64,000 nucleotides of DNA from Tyto alba. Its lineage: Eukaryota; Chordata; Aves; Strigiformes; Tytonidae. A program made the translations under genes and the position numbers. Of this stretch, positions 10,991-23,580 are shown piece after piece (within the stretch, counting starts at the first letter, position 1; each line of letters begins with the position of its first letter). The stretch covers positions 5,763,501-5,827,500 of the forward strand of contig NW_024881278.1 of the NCBI RefSeq assembly GCF_018691265.1. The letters run 5' to 3'. Under the pieces are notes generated by a model. It had not been told where the DNA came from and ran no database searches. It worked only from the letters and a program-made list of their open reading frames with translations.

Positions 10991-11550
10991 GAGAAGAGGA
11001 AAAAAAAAAAAAACCCAGATGAAGGTTTTGTTCAACGCGTTCATCTGAAAATAGATCTCTGTAATTCGAAAGTGATAAGAATAGATGGAGAAAAGGAGAA
11101 GTGGGGGCTGTAAGAAAAATAAAATTAAAAAAAAAAAAAAAAGAGGAGAAATATGTAAACTACCTTAAAAGAACAGATATTGCAGCAAGTATATAATGAG
11201 GTTTTGATCTTTCAGGGGACAATGACATGGGTGAATGCTGTGCCCTTTTGATCTGCAAGTTACATCTGGTCTTAAAGGCACAGCAGTTCCTGTGGCTGAT
11301 CTCCCCCAGAAGTTGTAGTGAAAGACGCTTTTTGGAGAAGGCACGGGGAGAGGGGGGAATCTTCCTACAAAACAACATCTCTCAGGCTCCTCCGTCTTAT
11401 TTTCAGATACAGAATTCATCCCAGAAATACCGCCGGACAGCCTGTGCGCCTGGTACAATTGCTGTCACTGAAACTAACATGAATTGAGATTAATTTTTAT
11501 CACTTCAGAGGATTTTTATTCCTCTCCCTGGGAAAAAAAAAAAAAAAAAA
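10961..11550. repeat. A-rich low-complexity cluster
   Basis: There are four A homopolymers: 26 A at 10961-10986, 13 A at 11001-11013, 16 A at 11127-11142 and 18 A at 11533-11550. Purine-rich DNA joins the first three. No SINE or processed-gene body is attached upstream of any of them, so they are not obvious retrotransposon tails. The 11160-11500 interior is ordinary sequence without a supported gene. Confidence 0.75.
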
Positions 11551-11705
11551 TCTTCCTTCTCAGAGGTGTCTGTTTTAAAATTAGTAGTAGGATAAGGCTG
11601 GTGGGGGTATTTAGATATCAGATTGCAATTGCTCAGTGATTATTGCATTTTGATGTAATCTGACAGAACTGATCTTGCACCATGAAATCTGTATTTTCAC
11701 AGGAA

Positions 11706-11780
11706 AATAGGAGTTGCCATTCTGGAACAGACCATTTGTCTGCCCAGTCCAGCACGCTGTGCCAGCCTGGACCCGTACAC
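11706..11780 (+). mobile_element. Fragment of an old sauropsid interspersed repeat
   Basis: The stretch contains GTTGCCATTCTGGAACAGACC followed by GTCTGCCCAGTCCAG. This resembles a very common repeat of turtle, crocodile and bird DNA, whose typical form has a TGCCATACTGGATCAGACC word followed by a TCTAGTCCAGTA word. I recall the pattern but not its formal name, so the family is left open. A second copy of apparently the same family lies at 16575-16765. Confidence 0.45.
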
Positions 11781-12159
11781 GGGGGTAGCAAATGCCTCCC
11801 TCTGTGCTTGCACTCTCTGCAATTATTTATTATTTATCACAGGGAGGGGGGGCAGGATTTCTCCCTGCCCCTCACTGACAGTCACTTTACACCCTACGGC
11901 ATCAGGATTTCTTTCCCCTGAAACTTTTTTTTTTTTTTTTTTAACCCAGCTTAGTGCAGCCACGAATATTATTTCTGCCCACGGAAACACTGCAAACTCT
12001 TTTTGGAGCGTGCCTGTCGGCAGCAGCGCTCGCCCCGGACATTTCCATCCGGCAGCGGGGACGTCGCTCAGGTGCAGGAGGGCAGGCAGTCCCCCCCACT
12101 CTCTCCCCTTCCCTCCCCACCCGCCTCTCCTCTAATTCGGTCAAAGAAAAGGGGGCACA
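11781..12159. other. Non-coding stretch with 18-T run and small GC-rich patch
   Basis: A T homopolymer occupies 11925-11942. It is followed by a GC-richer patch at 12005-12130 with several CpGs and a pyrimidine-rich run (12085-12135). No coding frame is convincing, and there is no sign of a transcription start that could be defended. Confidence 0.5.
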
Positions 12160-12560
12160 AGTGAAAACACGATCATTTGTTCAGGTTTCTTTCTCTGCAG
12201 CTGAGAGCCTGCCTTATTAATATTATCTGGGCTGGGAGCGCACAGTGTTTCCTCAGGCATCTCTTCTGAGTCATTTTATCATTATTCATACGGATAAAAA
12301 TGGCCCAAACCGAGGATGCTGAGGATCCATTTAGGGTTGCCTGTCAGATCCACTAAGGTAATTGGCTCCATTTCTTCATTCCCATTCTAAATTAAAATAA
12401 TTTTATTAAGTGGTACAGTAGGTGTTTCACCTGTGTCACCAGCTGCCTATTAGAGCCAGAAAGGGCTTTTCCACATTATTTCTGTCTGTTCTTATAACAT
12501 TATGTCATCGTATGCAGTGTTACATCATGTCAGAGGTTGCGCAGTCTCGTGTACTTAAGC
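12160..12560. promoter_or_regulatory. Candidate conserved non-coding element
   Basis: This complex unique stretch has AT-rich words such as CCTTATTAATATTATC near 12211, TCATTATTCATACGG near 12279 and AAATTAAAATAATTTT near 12389. There are no long homopolymers and no open frame of note. The texture matches vertebrate developmental enhancers. Conservation is not visible from one sequence. Confidence 0.3.
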
Positions 12561-14190
12561 CCAATGGTTACAAAATGTAGGTCCAATATGCCCTTTTCAG
12601 GGGGGTGAAAAAGTCAAATACACTTGACTGCTCTGCTCACTGTTTCACAGATATAATCCACACAGTAGGAAAAATGACCGTATAACTGAGAGCAGGGTCC
12701 ATGGCATAATTGAAAACATACTACTAACGAAAACGATGAACCAGTGATAGTGGTGAGGTTCCTAGCAGCAACATTTGGAGGGGAAGAGCTGGTTTTAAAG
12801 CTGTACTGCCTGGGTCTGCGAGGGAAACACATGAATGGGTCTGTACAGAGGGAAAAACATCTAACACAACTGGTCCCTGCAGGTAGCAGCTACTGGCCGT
12901 CCTGATGCCGGTACAAACATGGTGCTAAATAAGAAGAAGCTGGCTAAGTGCATTTAGGGGTATTTTTTTCTTCAGAGCAGGATGGTTCTTCCTGGTAGGG
13001 ATCTGGCTGGGGTCAGTAATTGCACTTTAAAGATGTGGGAACTGTGGTGAAGCTCGCAATAACTACGATGAAGACATTCGTTGTCAGAATAAGGCATTTG
13101 CAGCTCCGGGTTTCGTGCTTGGAGCATCCAGCTGTGTCGGTCAGAGATGGGGTCCGTGTTTCCAACAGTGGTGTTTGCATCCAGCGTTCAAATATAGCAT
13201 CAAGCATCTCCAGTCTTGGCAGTGAAAGCACAGGTGGATCATCCATCTGGATTAGACATTTTGGGGATGAATAATTGGTTACTGAGATCCCTACGTCCCC
13301 CCAGGGCAGGGGGACTAGGAGTGGTTATGGTGGCAGAAGAAACATCAGCAAAAACTGCTGATGGATATTCTATTTCAGCCTTCCCATAAACCACTAACTA
13401 CTGGTAAGGTGGAAGTTTCTGCAAGCAGATAACGCAAGCCGTGCAGTGAGAAAAGGTCACTTTTCCAATGGACAAAGTAGTTTCTGTCCAGAAAAAGGTG
13501 CAGTTGCACAATAACATTCCTTGTGGTTAGACAGGGAAGGAGTGGGGGAAAAAAAAAGGCATGTTTGTTCAGTTTTCAGGGATCTTGCAACTGTTTTTCT
13601 TTGACCTGCAGGTGGCATTAGCACTAAAAATGGATTTTTCTTTCTTTCTTGAAAAGTGTTTAGCAATGAAATGAAGAAAGCTGCAAGAGGATCTGTAGTA
13701 GGACTGCGTGCTTGGAGTTAGTCATGCTAACTGCAGATGGCATTTTTGCATGTTTTATAAGGCAGGGATATACAAATGTTTTAGCACCCTGAAATATAAT
13801 ATATTAAGTTTCCGGAAGCAGGCAGGCTGGTAGGACCAGAGGAGCCTGAGCTTACGCTAAATCTGTGCAACTGTGAATGAGTTGTGCCTCGCTCGGAGCA
13901 GCGCTCACTGCTGGTGACACCAGGCTGACACCTGTCCATCACAGCGTCACCTCCAGCCAGGCAGCACCTTGAAGTGTGAGCTTGTCCCCAGCCCTCAGCG
14001 AGGGACAGTTTTGGATGGCCCGGACTGCTGAGGAGCAGTTTATTGTGAGCCTGAGCTGGTTCTTGTTAAAGTCAATGGGAGAACTCCCTTACAGCTGAGC
14101 AGAACAGGATCAAAGCCTTCTGCACAGTGAGGAGTGCTGGGGATGTGCTGCAGGCTTTGACTGTTCAGTGTCTTGGGCTCCATGTGAAAT
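12561..14190. other. Non-coding stretch, one possible DNA-element relic
   Basis: No gene is supported. Near 14063-14090 the words TTAAAGTCAATGGGAGAAC and CTCCC are followed at 14104 by CAGGATCA. This pattern is seen in old palindromic DNA elements of sauropsids built around a TCAATGGGAG centre. The rest is ordinary sequence with occasional short homopolymers (for example 13549-13557). Confidence 0.5.
14041..14115. mobile_element. Probable old palindromic DNA-element relic
   Basis: The core AAGTCAATGGGAGAACTCCC and a nearby AGGATCAAAGCC match the recalled layout of old non-autonomous DNA elements in sauropsids, in which a central AGTCAATGGG is flanked by GGATC-containing ends. Only one half is recognisable. 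The assignment is by memory of the pattern and is weak. Confidence 0.35.
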
Positions 14191-14209
14191 TAATAACAAC
14201 AATAACAAT

Positions 14210-14251
<42 letters not shown>

Positions 14252-14275
14252 AATAATAATAATAATAATAATAAT
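14191..14275. repeat. Compound (AAC)n/(AAT)n microsatellite
   Basis: A trinucleotide array switches from interrupted TAA/CAA units to a pure CAA run and then to a pure TAA run, about 85 bases in all. Reading it on the minus strand gives a run of leucine codons, which is an artefact and not a protein. The array is long enough to be length-polymorphic. Confidence 0.95.
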
Positions 14276-16048
14276 ATCTGCTTGCCATCTCTACCTGTCA
14301 TGGGGGGCCGGAAACACTAATTAGTGCTGAAGCAGGGCTGAAAGATTATGAAAGATTATTTCTTCCCAACTTTTGTGTGTGTGTGTGTGTACAAGGAATG
14401 GGAATGAGCTTGTGTTTTAAATGCTAAAGTCCATCCCAAACCCCAACACCAATGCCTCCACCTTCCCAAAACACTGATGTGCCCCATAGAGAAAAATCCC
14501 AGTACAGTACCTTCCAGTAAGGCTGGAGCCTCATTTCACCTTGTCCCGGTGAGCTGAAAACGTGCCTTTTATGGCCAAAGTCATTCAGATTTGAGTTCAT
14601 GGCCAGGAAAAGTCCATTCAGGTTGCACAAGAAGAGCAAATCTGGGAGAAGGAAGCCCGGCAAAGCTGGAGCTGGGTCAGTCTTTATCCCACTGCCCAAG
14701 TTTTTGCCCAAGAGCCACAAGGAAACCCAAATAATGATAAAACAAAGAGCAAATGTGGAAATCCCATGTGACCTTGTGCTGTTTCAGCCATGATTAACCC
14801 CAGGTACACCTCAAGTACCTGAGAGCAAGACATCTACAGGCTTTTCCTGCCAAAACCCAGAGTCTGTAGCTGTGAAAGCTGGAGTCAGTCCTCTGCTCTT
14901 AAGCTTTATTTATTTTCCTTACTTTTCTGCTGCCAATCGAGCACTCCTTTGACAGCTGGATCCCAGACTCCAGTTACCTTCTGTCGTCTGCTCTGAAGCT
15001 GGTACTCATGGATGAAAACCCAGGGCAAGGCTGACTTTGTTAGCAGCTCTATCTAGGACAGTTCAGGTGCAATTGCATGCAATCAGCTTAGATTGCAAAC
15101 CTTCCCCCATTCCCCAAACTAAAAAAAAAATTGAGTGAGCATCATAAAAAAAGACAGGGGCTACTGGCTGGTATTAAAGCCCCCGGAAGAAAGCCAGGAG
15201 TGCTGGGAGGGAGAAGAATTGCAGCAAAAGGTTGCTGAAGAGGGAAACTGTCATTTGAGGGAGAACTGAGACCACAGAGCTCTCACCAGAGGCTGTGTGG
15301 AGATTTTTTTTTTTTTTTTCTTTTTAAGCAAACCATTTTGTTATTGGGAAGTGCTAATTTGTGAAAGCAAAACAACTCCAGGCAAAGGGTGTGCTTTGAC
15401 AAATTTCCCATATTGAGGAGGGGCGGGGAGAAGCATGAAAAAAAGGAGAAAATAAATGTAGAACGATTGCAATGTCATGGGGGGTAAGTGGTACGTTTGA
15501 GACAGGGGCTAAATCACTGCTAAATCACTGCAGGCAGAATTGATGTGAGACTGGAGCACACTGAGAACTGGGCAGGGGCATAAACCTAATTGATTTGAGG
15601 CTGGAGCAGGGAGTTAATTGGGGGCCAGGGTGGAACAGTAACTAACGTAGCGCTGTGATAGCCAAAAGCATATCTCACTATGCCAGTTGCCTCCGTTGTC
15701 CTGCCCACACAGTTAGGCAGTAGCTTAAACTGCGATTTCATTATTTTGGTTGGAGGCCGGTCTCATGCGTTTGGAGATGGGCTTGAGTGTGTTTTGAGCG
15801 CTCGCAAGTGCTCACTGTTGCAATGGACCTCAGGAGAGAGATGCGGTGCAGCGTGGCTCAGCAGCGCTTGTCATCCACAGTGTTGTTTTGGCTGAGGAAG
15901 GGGAGGAGCAACTGGCTGCCAGAACAATTATTGCAGCGATTGTGGAAAAAACGGGCGCTTTTGCAGAAAACTTCATCCCTCTCAGAGAAGCAACGTACAT
16001 CCCCAAGGAAACCACCTAGGCCAGGTCCACAGTTATTCCTTAGAAATA

Positions 16049-16053
<5 letters not shown>
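14276..16053. other. Non-coding stretch
   Basis: The stretch contains a (TG)n array at 14374-14390, a T run at 15304-15319 and a pair of local duplications at 15509-15530 and 15538-15608. Short open frames exist but overlap and lack features. No recognisable family or RNA gene is seen. Confidence 0.6.
15509..15608. repeat. Small local duplications
   Basis: An 11-base word CTAAATCACTG is tandemly doubled at 15509-15530. Immediately after it, a 21-base segment starting AATTGATGTGAGACTGG at 15538 recurs at 15588 with two substitutions, period 50. These look like replication-slippage duplications of different ages in one spot. Confidence 0.75.

Positions 16054-16082
<29 letters not shown>
16054..16082. 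repeat. 29-T homopolymer
   Basis: An uninterrupted T run of about 29 bases. Read on the minus strand it would be a poly-A tract, but no retrotransposed gene or SINE body precedes it in that orientation. Length is uncertain, as with all long homopolymers. Confidence 0.9.
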
Positions 16083-16087
<5 letters not shown>

Positions 16088-16312
16088 CTGTTGAATTGAG
16101 CACTCAAAATTTGAAAATGCAAAGATGAAGGTTGCCTGGGCAACTGCTTTGCACTGAATGAGAAAATGATCTTGTGAAACAAACATTAAGTGATCATGTA
16201 ATTAAAGACTGAATCAAAATTCCATTGTACAAGGAAGGAACCTAAATTAAAGTTGACCAGGCAACTTTCAGTTTGGCATTTCCTAAATTTTAAGACCTTG
16301 ACTTAAATCAAC

Positions 16313-16344
16313 TTTTTTTTTTTTTTTTTTTTTTTATATATATA
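16313..16344. repeat. 23-T run followed by (AT)n
   Basis: A T homopolymer at 16313-16335 continues into a short TA dinucleotide array. It lies about 230 bases upstream of the old repeat at 16575. Confidence 0.85.
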
Positions 16345-16574
16345 TTATTTCTCCCTTTGCATACAATCTTAATTTTTTCTGCAAGAAAATTTATGGAATA
16401 TCAATGCTTTTTGGTCAGTCTCACCTCCAGCCGCAATATGAGTTTCATCCCAGGAGCTGTAGATTCCCAGGGCAGATGCCTACCACTGGGACAGAGGGTG
16501 CAACTTTCATCTGCTGCCCTTAGGGGAATGCCTTACAGCTGAAGGAACAGCACGGCTTTCCGGTTTGTTAGTAT

Positions 16575-16765
16575 ATACAGTTTGCCACACTGCATCAGAT
16601 GAGCAGTGAATTTAGTCTACATCAGATGCACCAAAGGAAGATGCAACAAATTAGTATACAGATGTAGAACAGTCTGTCCACAGGAAGACTTCACCCAAGC
16701 CACTAGTAGTTAGAGGTTGTTTTAAACCCTCAGGAATAATTTTTATATCCCTTCCAAACCATATT
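16575..16765 (+). mobile_element. Old sauropsid interspersed repeat, longer copy
   Basis: Several diagnostic words appear in the right order: ACTGCATCAGATGAGCAG near 16590, CAGATGCACCAAAGGAAG near 16623, and AGTTAGAGGTTGTTTTAAAC near 16708, ending in TTTATATCCCTTCC near 16742. This order is familiar from an abundant repeat in turtle, crocodile and bird DNA, where the corresponding words are CAGATGCTTCAGAGGAAGG, AGTTAGAGGTTGG and TATATCCCTTCC. I do not recall a secure family name; a CR1/L3-type or SINE origin is possible. The copy is strongly diverged and not functional. Confidence 0.55.
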
Positions 16766-18199
16766 TTTTATTTATTTCTTGACAGCGGCTTTGGGTTTAG
16801 ATTTCATCCTTTCACCATTTCCATTACCCAATGTGTCAGAGGAATGTGGTGACTCAGTATTCCTGGGGTCTGCTTCAGGCTCTGGGGCGAGAGTGTGGTC
16901 CAAAACAGTTGTTAGCAATCAGTCACCAACAGTAAAAGCAAATGCCTTAAAACTGCAACATTAAATGCCATTTGGTTAAGAAAAACTTCTAAGTGATGTC
17001 CATTTCTATATAATGTATGAATCCTTCTAAATAACACCTTCCATTTTGTTCCTTTTTCAAAACCACAGTGGCATCTTCCAATGCATTACAGTGTACTTGC
17101 CATTTCAAACCTGTATTTAAGACTTTGCATCAGCAAACTCCTCTCTCTAATTCATCTGGAAACACACACACGTTTTTAGCTTACACATTTTTTAGCTTAC
17201 TAAGTGCTAGTTACACAGAGCTCTACCATTCTCTTGCTATTTTCAAGGGCAAGAAATGTCCGTACACGCAGCATGTACTAGGGCCTGGCTTTTATTATTA
17301 TAATTGTTATTGTACTTAGCTATCTGTCAATGCAGAGCTTCAATTTGACACAAATTATCTCCACAGTGGTGTGTTCCTACCGTGAGATGCTCTCGTGGCT
17401 CCCAGCTCCAAGCGCGAAGGCAAAAGACTAGTTTTAACCTTCTCCCATTTGCACCCAGTCTAATTTTTCCTAATGATCTCACTTGATTCTTTTTTTTTTT
17501 TTTTTTTTTTTTTTTGTAAATCCTAGGCTATCTCAATAGTTCTTAAGAGTTATCTGTAGAAATACAGTGATACAATAGACGAGCTTTAATTTGCATTTAC
17601 AGTGTGTGTCTGGGACACCTCAGTTCTCATCCGCCTTCCTGGGGACACTGGGATACTCAAGGTGAGCACTTGCCCATGACTACTTGTCAATTAAGCTGGC
17701 TTCCTTTGGTAGCTCTCCTTCCTTCACTCAGTCAGATAGTCTTTGTCAATGTAGACTCTTGTTTTTTGTAGCGTAGGCCAACAATATGACTGTAAGAAAA
17801 ATTCTCTAATATCTAGGTGCCAATGCATTTTCTTCATTTTGAATAATGATAGCTGTATGAATTTTTTAAATCTTAATGATAGTTGTATGAATTTTTTTTT
17901 TTTCCATACTCAGTGTTTATGCTGGCACCAACAGCAGAAATTGATCTACTTTTAGGATAAGGGGGCTGGAAGACCTTGTGAGACTTCTTCCACCTCTATC
18001 ACTGTATATGCTGATGAGCACAAATAATGCCTGTTTCTAAGGAAAGGAGACTCCATGTCTGTTGAATTCAGCTTTGTACTGCTTTCATTTTTCCAGGATA
18101 GGTTGGGAAGTTCATTTAAAGTTCTTTCTTTACTGTGGGACATCCCTGACATTTTCCCATTGACACAGAGCAACTGGTATGATTCAGTGACCTTCTGCA
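16766..18199. other. Non-coding stretch with T run and a tandem duplication
   Basis: The interval holds a T homopolymer at 17490-17515 and a direct duplication at 17844-17889. The rest is unique AT-rich sequence with no supported gene. Confidence 0.6.
17844..17889. repeat. Tandem duplication, period 30
   Basis: The word TAATGATAGCTGTATGAA at 17844 recurs at 17874 with one change (AGC to AGT), and each copy runs into a T tract. The unit is about 30 bases. Non-coding. Confidence 0.85.
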
Positions 18200-18560
18200 G
18201 CAATACTTCAGTTAGATCCCACTCCTACCTCCTCACCCAGCCTGCTCCACTATCGTGTCCTCATCCAGCTCCACTGGTTTGCTGCCATCAGCTGACTCCC
18301 TGTCTCCTTGCTTGGCCAGGCACAGCATCTCTTTTTTTTTAATTCATACAAGTGTTTTTATTTCATGACTTTGCCCAACCAGTCTTGCTCTTCCACTCAT
18401 CATTTAGCGCTAGCTCCTCAGTGCAGAGTCCGTGTCCACCCAGAAAGACCAGCTGTAACCTGTCTTTCCCATCCCATATTTCAGTTTTGCTTGACCTGTT
18501 ATCCCATTAGTTTCTTTCCATCCTCACACTCTTCCTCACATGTCCTCTTCTCCCCCTGTT
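18200..18560. other. Pyrimidine-rich non-coding block
   Basis: The plus strand is strongly enriched in C and T over about 360 bases, with words such as CTCCTCACCCAG and CTCTTCCTCACATG. Such strand asymmetry can mark an old transcribed repeat, a splicing-type polypyrimidine region or purine-strand triplex potential. No repeat family or exon was recognised. Confidence 0.4.
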
Positions 18561-21500
18561 AAATGAAGTTGTTTCCTTTTCTGTGCCGCTCAGACCTGGA
18601 GACACCCAGGGAAAACAGATTCCTGTTCTTCTCTCTGAGGCCCCTCTTCCAGCAGCTGGAAGCTGCAATTACAGAAAAAGTCTGGTTTGAGTTTGGCGAA
18701 GTTACAAGCAAATGAAATGGTCTCTTATAATGGGAAGTGTCATACAACCTTAATAATAGACAATGCTATCAGCCCCACCTATAATATGTATGTGCGTGTG
18801 TATAAAAATGAAACCTGAAAACTGAATGAACATGAAAAGGCCTCGACCTACTTTCAAACTGATAGGCGTGCTCCGCATCTCTAATGGAAGTAGACAGGAC
18901 AGGTCTTGTACATCTCTGGCTTCATTTTGCAGAAGTGTGTTACAAGTAGAGAATTATTGTGGAAGGAGTCTTGCAGACAATAAAACCGGGGAAGGGTTTT
19001 TTTGCAGGATCTCATTTGCACACGGGTAAAATGCTCGAGCTCTTTTGAATCCCATCCAGGGCGATTCAGACAGATGTTGAAACATGTGATAACCAAAAGT
19101 AGGTCCAAGCCTGGGCTCTCAGGTAGACAGATCTTTCTCCTAACAGTCTCAGGATGTGCAGTTTCAGGGTCTGCTCTCCAGCTGCAACCCAGAGGAAATT
19201 TGGAAGGAGAGAAGGATTCATATAGTCCTCTTTAAGCCTCCCATTAGCTTATTAGGAAACCGAGAGCTCTTACTCCTGGAAGCAACATTTTGTGAACTGT
19301 CATACTCTTTTCCTTCACACGCTGGCACAGATTGCCTGCTTGACCTGAGGGCTGAAGCCATTTACATTTTTGATCTGCTCATCTCTCAGAAACCTCCACA
19401 AATTAGAAATACCATAAACCATGTTTGTTGTCGTGAGGGCAGAAAAGTCTGAAGCGGGGTCCGGGTGTCATGTTTGACCTCAGCTGAAATACTGGTTCAA
19501 AATAGACTTTCTTTGAAGAATCGCAGAGTCTCTAAACATCAAAGCAGTGGCTAATGTCTAATTGACTGTAGGTAAGTATTTCTCTACAGGAGAGCTCTTC
19601 TGCACCAGAACTCTCAAACCACACTTCTCCAGTGTCTTACAGGTGAATGAGAGAACTCAAAAGCTAATGCGATCTCCAAAAAGATTTTGAGTTGGAGCTG
19701 CATAATTGCAAGACCTTTTCCTTCTGTGTTAAGATTTCTAATGAGCTTTTTACAGGAGACTTAGTCACTCAGCTGAGAAATGCTATAAGACAGCAAACAC
19801 TGGAGGCTTTATTTCCTTAATCTTTATATCTTCCTCATAGTGTCTGTAGTGTTTGCCATGGGTGTGAGCTACATTGTACTTTTGCAGAAAGGCCATGTCC
19901 TTCCTTTCTGCTTTCCAGTGGTTCCAGATGGGCGTCAGGGTGGCAGAGGTGGCTCAATAGCTGGGACCCTTGGAGCTGGCCCACACGCTGTGTCCTCAAA
20001 TGGGGCAGAGATGAGACTGCAAGCTGGAGAGTGCTTGAGAGAAGCAAGCCGCTGGAAGATTGAGCGGTCAAACCTTGGTGTTTTTCTATGATGAGGCCGT
20101 TTATAATTTACCCTTATTCCCTCCTGCTGAAAAATTCCTTTAATTCTTCCCATGTGAATGGAGAGCATGAAAGGAGCACCGAAAGTCACCCTTCTTGCTT
20201 TCCCATTCATTTTCTTATGCCAAAGCCCTGTGGACGAAGCCCATTCCAGGTGCAGGAGAGCTTTTCCTGTAATTTACCCATGGTATTGTTATCAAAAGTG
20301 TTACCTCCAAAACTATTTCCTTTTAACATTAATTATGTGAGTGAGCTGGCTCACTCACAGCACACAAAAGGGTACAGAGGCTTTGTGGGACTTATTTTTT
20401 TTTCCTTTTTTTCTTTTTCATTAAGTACCACATGTGCCTCTCTTTGCATATATAGAGTGGTTCCCCACCACCTTGAAGACATCACAGCATGTACTGTAGG
20501 AACCAAAGCTAACAGGTATAAAATGGGTGGTTATTGTTTACTTATGTGCCATAATGCTTCCCATATGATCTAGTGATGAGGCTTGTGGTGCTGGAGGTGT
20601 AAGAATTAAATGTTTAAAGAAATAATGAAAAGGGACATAAGCTGCTGCTGAGATAGCATCTTTTGAGGCTGAATCTTCCCTGCAAGGTTCCGTGCACCCA
20701 TGTGGTCTTACCCAGCAAAGGGAGATAAGGATGCAATCAGCCCCATGGGCATGGAGGTTGCTAGCTGAAGGCAGTCCCACAGCAGCTGGGAGGAGAGAGA
20801 GGGGTTAATCTCCTGTCCTCTTTGGCCAGGGGAATGTTTATCACCTGGAAGGGAAGGTCTCCTTTCCTTTGGTGAGTTAAGTCAGCCTCTGCTTTGTTTG
20901 ATGCTGCCCATTTGAGGAAAGCTTCTCCCTGACCTTCTGCCAGAGAGACTGATGACAAGGACGGTTTGAACTAACCTTGACATTCACCAGGGTAAATGGC
21001 TTTTTCCACAAGTAGTCAGCAAGCAAGGAGAGACAGTCAAGAGCTAATGAATCTGTACCTGAGGGAAACTGAACAATTGTACTTTTAAAGAAGGAAAATC
21101 TTCCCTGGCTCCACCTGTGCTTAAATGCTGGGGGATTAACTCTTCCAGCTCATGCCCGGGTCTTGCCATGTCGCCTTTTGGCTGGTGGCAGAGAGGCCAC
21201 TGGTGGAGATGTGAGTAGGGAAAACCTCGGTGGGCAAGGAAATGTGCTCAGCTCTCTGACTGCTGTGATGCTGGATGAAATTGCTGCGGTCCCTCCTCTT
21301 CCCGTGGCAGGTGATAACCCTCTCGCAGCCCCGCGCTGCCCTCAGCACAGGGCATCAGCCAAAGGGACTCGAGTGAGGATTGATGGGAAGTTGGGTAACT
21401 GCTGCCTACAGGCACTGTACCCCCAAATGCACCTTTAAAGCAGGTTTTAAGGCTGAGTTTCAGTCCTGGGCTTTAGCTTTAGGGAGTGGTGTGATCACTG

Positions 21501-23580
21501 TGGCCACCACCAGAGCTGGCTCAGGTCCTGGTGGGTGAGGGTATCACGGATGGGCTGGTTTATAGCACAGGAATGGACCGGGCTGCACCTCAGCTTGGGG
21601 TGTTCACCAGGGTGTCCCCAGATTATAAAAGCAGAGGCACGCAGAGCCTGCTGTGCCTTTTTCCTGCTTGGAGAAAGAGGTTTCGTTGGCTTCTCAGCTG
21701 ATATCTGGAAACAATAGAAAGAGCGTTGGCGATTGCAACATATTTCACTTTTCTCAGTACTGTCCAGATGATGTATTCTTAGTCCTAATTAGGTTGTTCA
21801 AAGCCTAGTTTTTGTGAATAAGCCATCATTGTGTGAAGATTGGCCTGACAGTCCTCTGGCCTGTTCATTCACAAATCTTGCCTGTTGCTTCATTTAGTGT
21901 TAACTCATTAGGGGATTCCTCCTGCAGCTGGCAGGAAGGACCAGAGGTGTTGCACTGGACAGGGCTTCCTGGATGGATGGAAATCAGGGTACAGCTGATT
22001 TCAGCCCTCTTTGGAGAACCTCACTGTTTCTCATGGGAGCTCATGCTCTTGCGAGTTTTGAAGGGGACTGGCTGGGGAAGTGAGAGCCTTTTTTTCTGGG
22101 ATGCTTGCGAAGTGACTGCAGCCAGCTTTTGTCTGGCAGTGCTTGGATTCGAGGCACACGGGCTTCTTTTCTGAGTCTGCTACTAATTCGTGTGTGCATA
22201 ACTCCTACTGGCTGGACTAAATCGGGCTCTGTAAAATGTATTTATTAATACTTACTTCCTAGGGCTGTTTATTTAAATGTTTGCAAAAGGCTTTGGAAGG
22301 CTAAGCAAGGGGAAGGCACGAGCTCCAGCACTGAATCTTAAGCATTGGCGATGGAGACGGTTGGCAAAAAAACAGCGATACATTTTCCTCAGGATAACAA
22401 AAGTAGCGCCAATGCCATCTTTTTTGCATGATCATCTTCCAAGGGATGATTTAAAAAAAACCTACAGTGTTTTAAAGAGAGAATTAAACAACACGGAAAA
22501 ATGGGCTGGTAAATCAAAATGCAGCTGTGATGTGAGCCGCATGTGTGTGTTCTTGAGATTCTTCCTGGTGGGGCTTTGCCCAGGTTTTGCCACTGCGTGC
22601 GAGAAACGGGCAACGTCAGGGATAAACTGGGACTGGAGTTAGTATGTGGTGAGGATCTGCCTCACAGATGAGAGAGAACAGCCCAAGCACAAACCGTGGT
22701 GCTGACACAGAGGGGAGGGCCAAAGCTGCCGTGTCAGGGCCAGCGAGCACCCCTGGGTGACGGCTGGCAGGGGCGTGCTGGAGGCAGATGGGTGGAAAAC
22801 CCTGCGAGAGGCTGGAGACAAAGCTGTGGCACTGATGAGGCTCCTGGGGAAAAAAGTTGTATACAGTGGAGGAGATAATATTTCATCTCCCCGCGGGTCA
22901 GTTGTTTCTCGGCAGAATGTTCTCTGTTTGAGATTTGAGGATTTGCAGACAGACAAACTCCACAACCCAGCAAAGGTCAGTCTAAATATCAGACAGATAA
23001 ACAGCACCTTCGCCATAAGCACAACTCCGATTTATGGTGCTCAATTTACTCTTTCCTTTACATGATAAAGTGAAACACGTGCTTCTTCAGAGGGTAGCAG
23101 CTGAAAAATTTAAAGTAACATAACTTCCTGAGGTGTTTTTAAAGAAATATGCTTTCCTGTAGCCACAGCCTGCTTCCTCTTTAAGGGTTTTTTTTCCTCT
23201 CTGACTGTTTTGCTTTGGAGAATTTCTCCTTCCTGACCCCCCAGCCCTGCAGAAAAATGTGACACCTGCCTTGCAATCGCTTTTCCAAAACAAGACCTCA
23301 GTGAAAGTGAGTCTGCGGGAACACTGCGGTGGCCAAGGGCCACCTAGAAGGTGTTGGACCTTTTTCATTGACCAAAGCTTTGGTAGCTTAACCTGCTCAT
23401 GGGAGAGCCAACACTGCTGGCAAGGCACAGGGCAGCAGCCGTGTCCTCCTGCCGTGTTGGCAGCTCTCTGCAGCCCTGGGACTACCTCAGGACTCAGCAC
23501 GGCAAAGTTCTCACACAGCAATCGAGAGTCCCACGAACCACTTGCAATGGGTGTTTTGCACAATTAACATCCACAGGAGC
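18561..23580. other. Non-coding stretch, no gene supported
   Basis: About 5 kb contains many overlapping short open frames, the longest about 160 codons (20088-20573, 23087-23563), in mutually inconsistent phases. None carries a recognisable domain. GC rises at 22690-22830 and 23400-23500. A TATAAAAG word occurs near 21624 but without supporting promoter context. No repeat family was recognised. Confidence 0.55.

Noticed and set aside
14110..14301. Poly-leucine frame on the minus strand
   Set aside because: A direct translation of the (AAC)n/(AAT)n microsatellite, not a gene.
16054..16082. Long T runs as minus-strand poly-A tails of processed pseudogenes
   Set aside because: No gene-like or SINE-like body is seen next to any of the long T or A runs.
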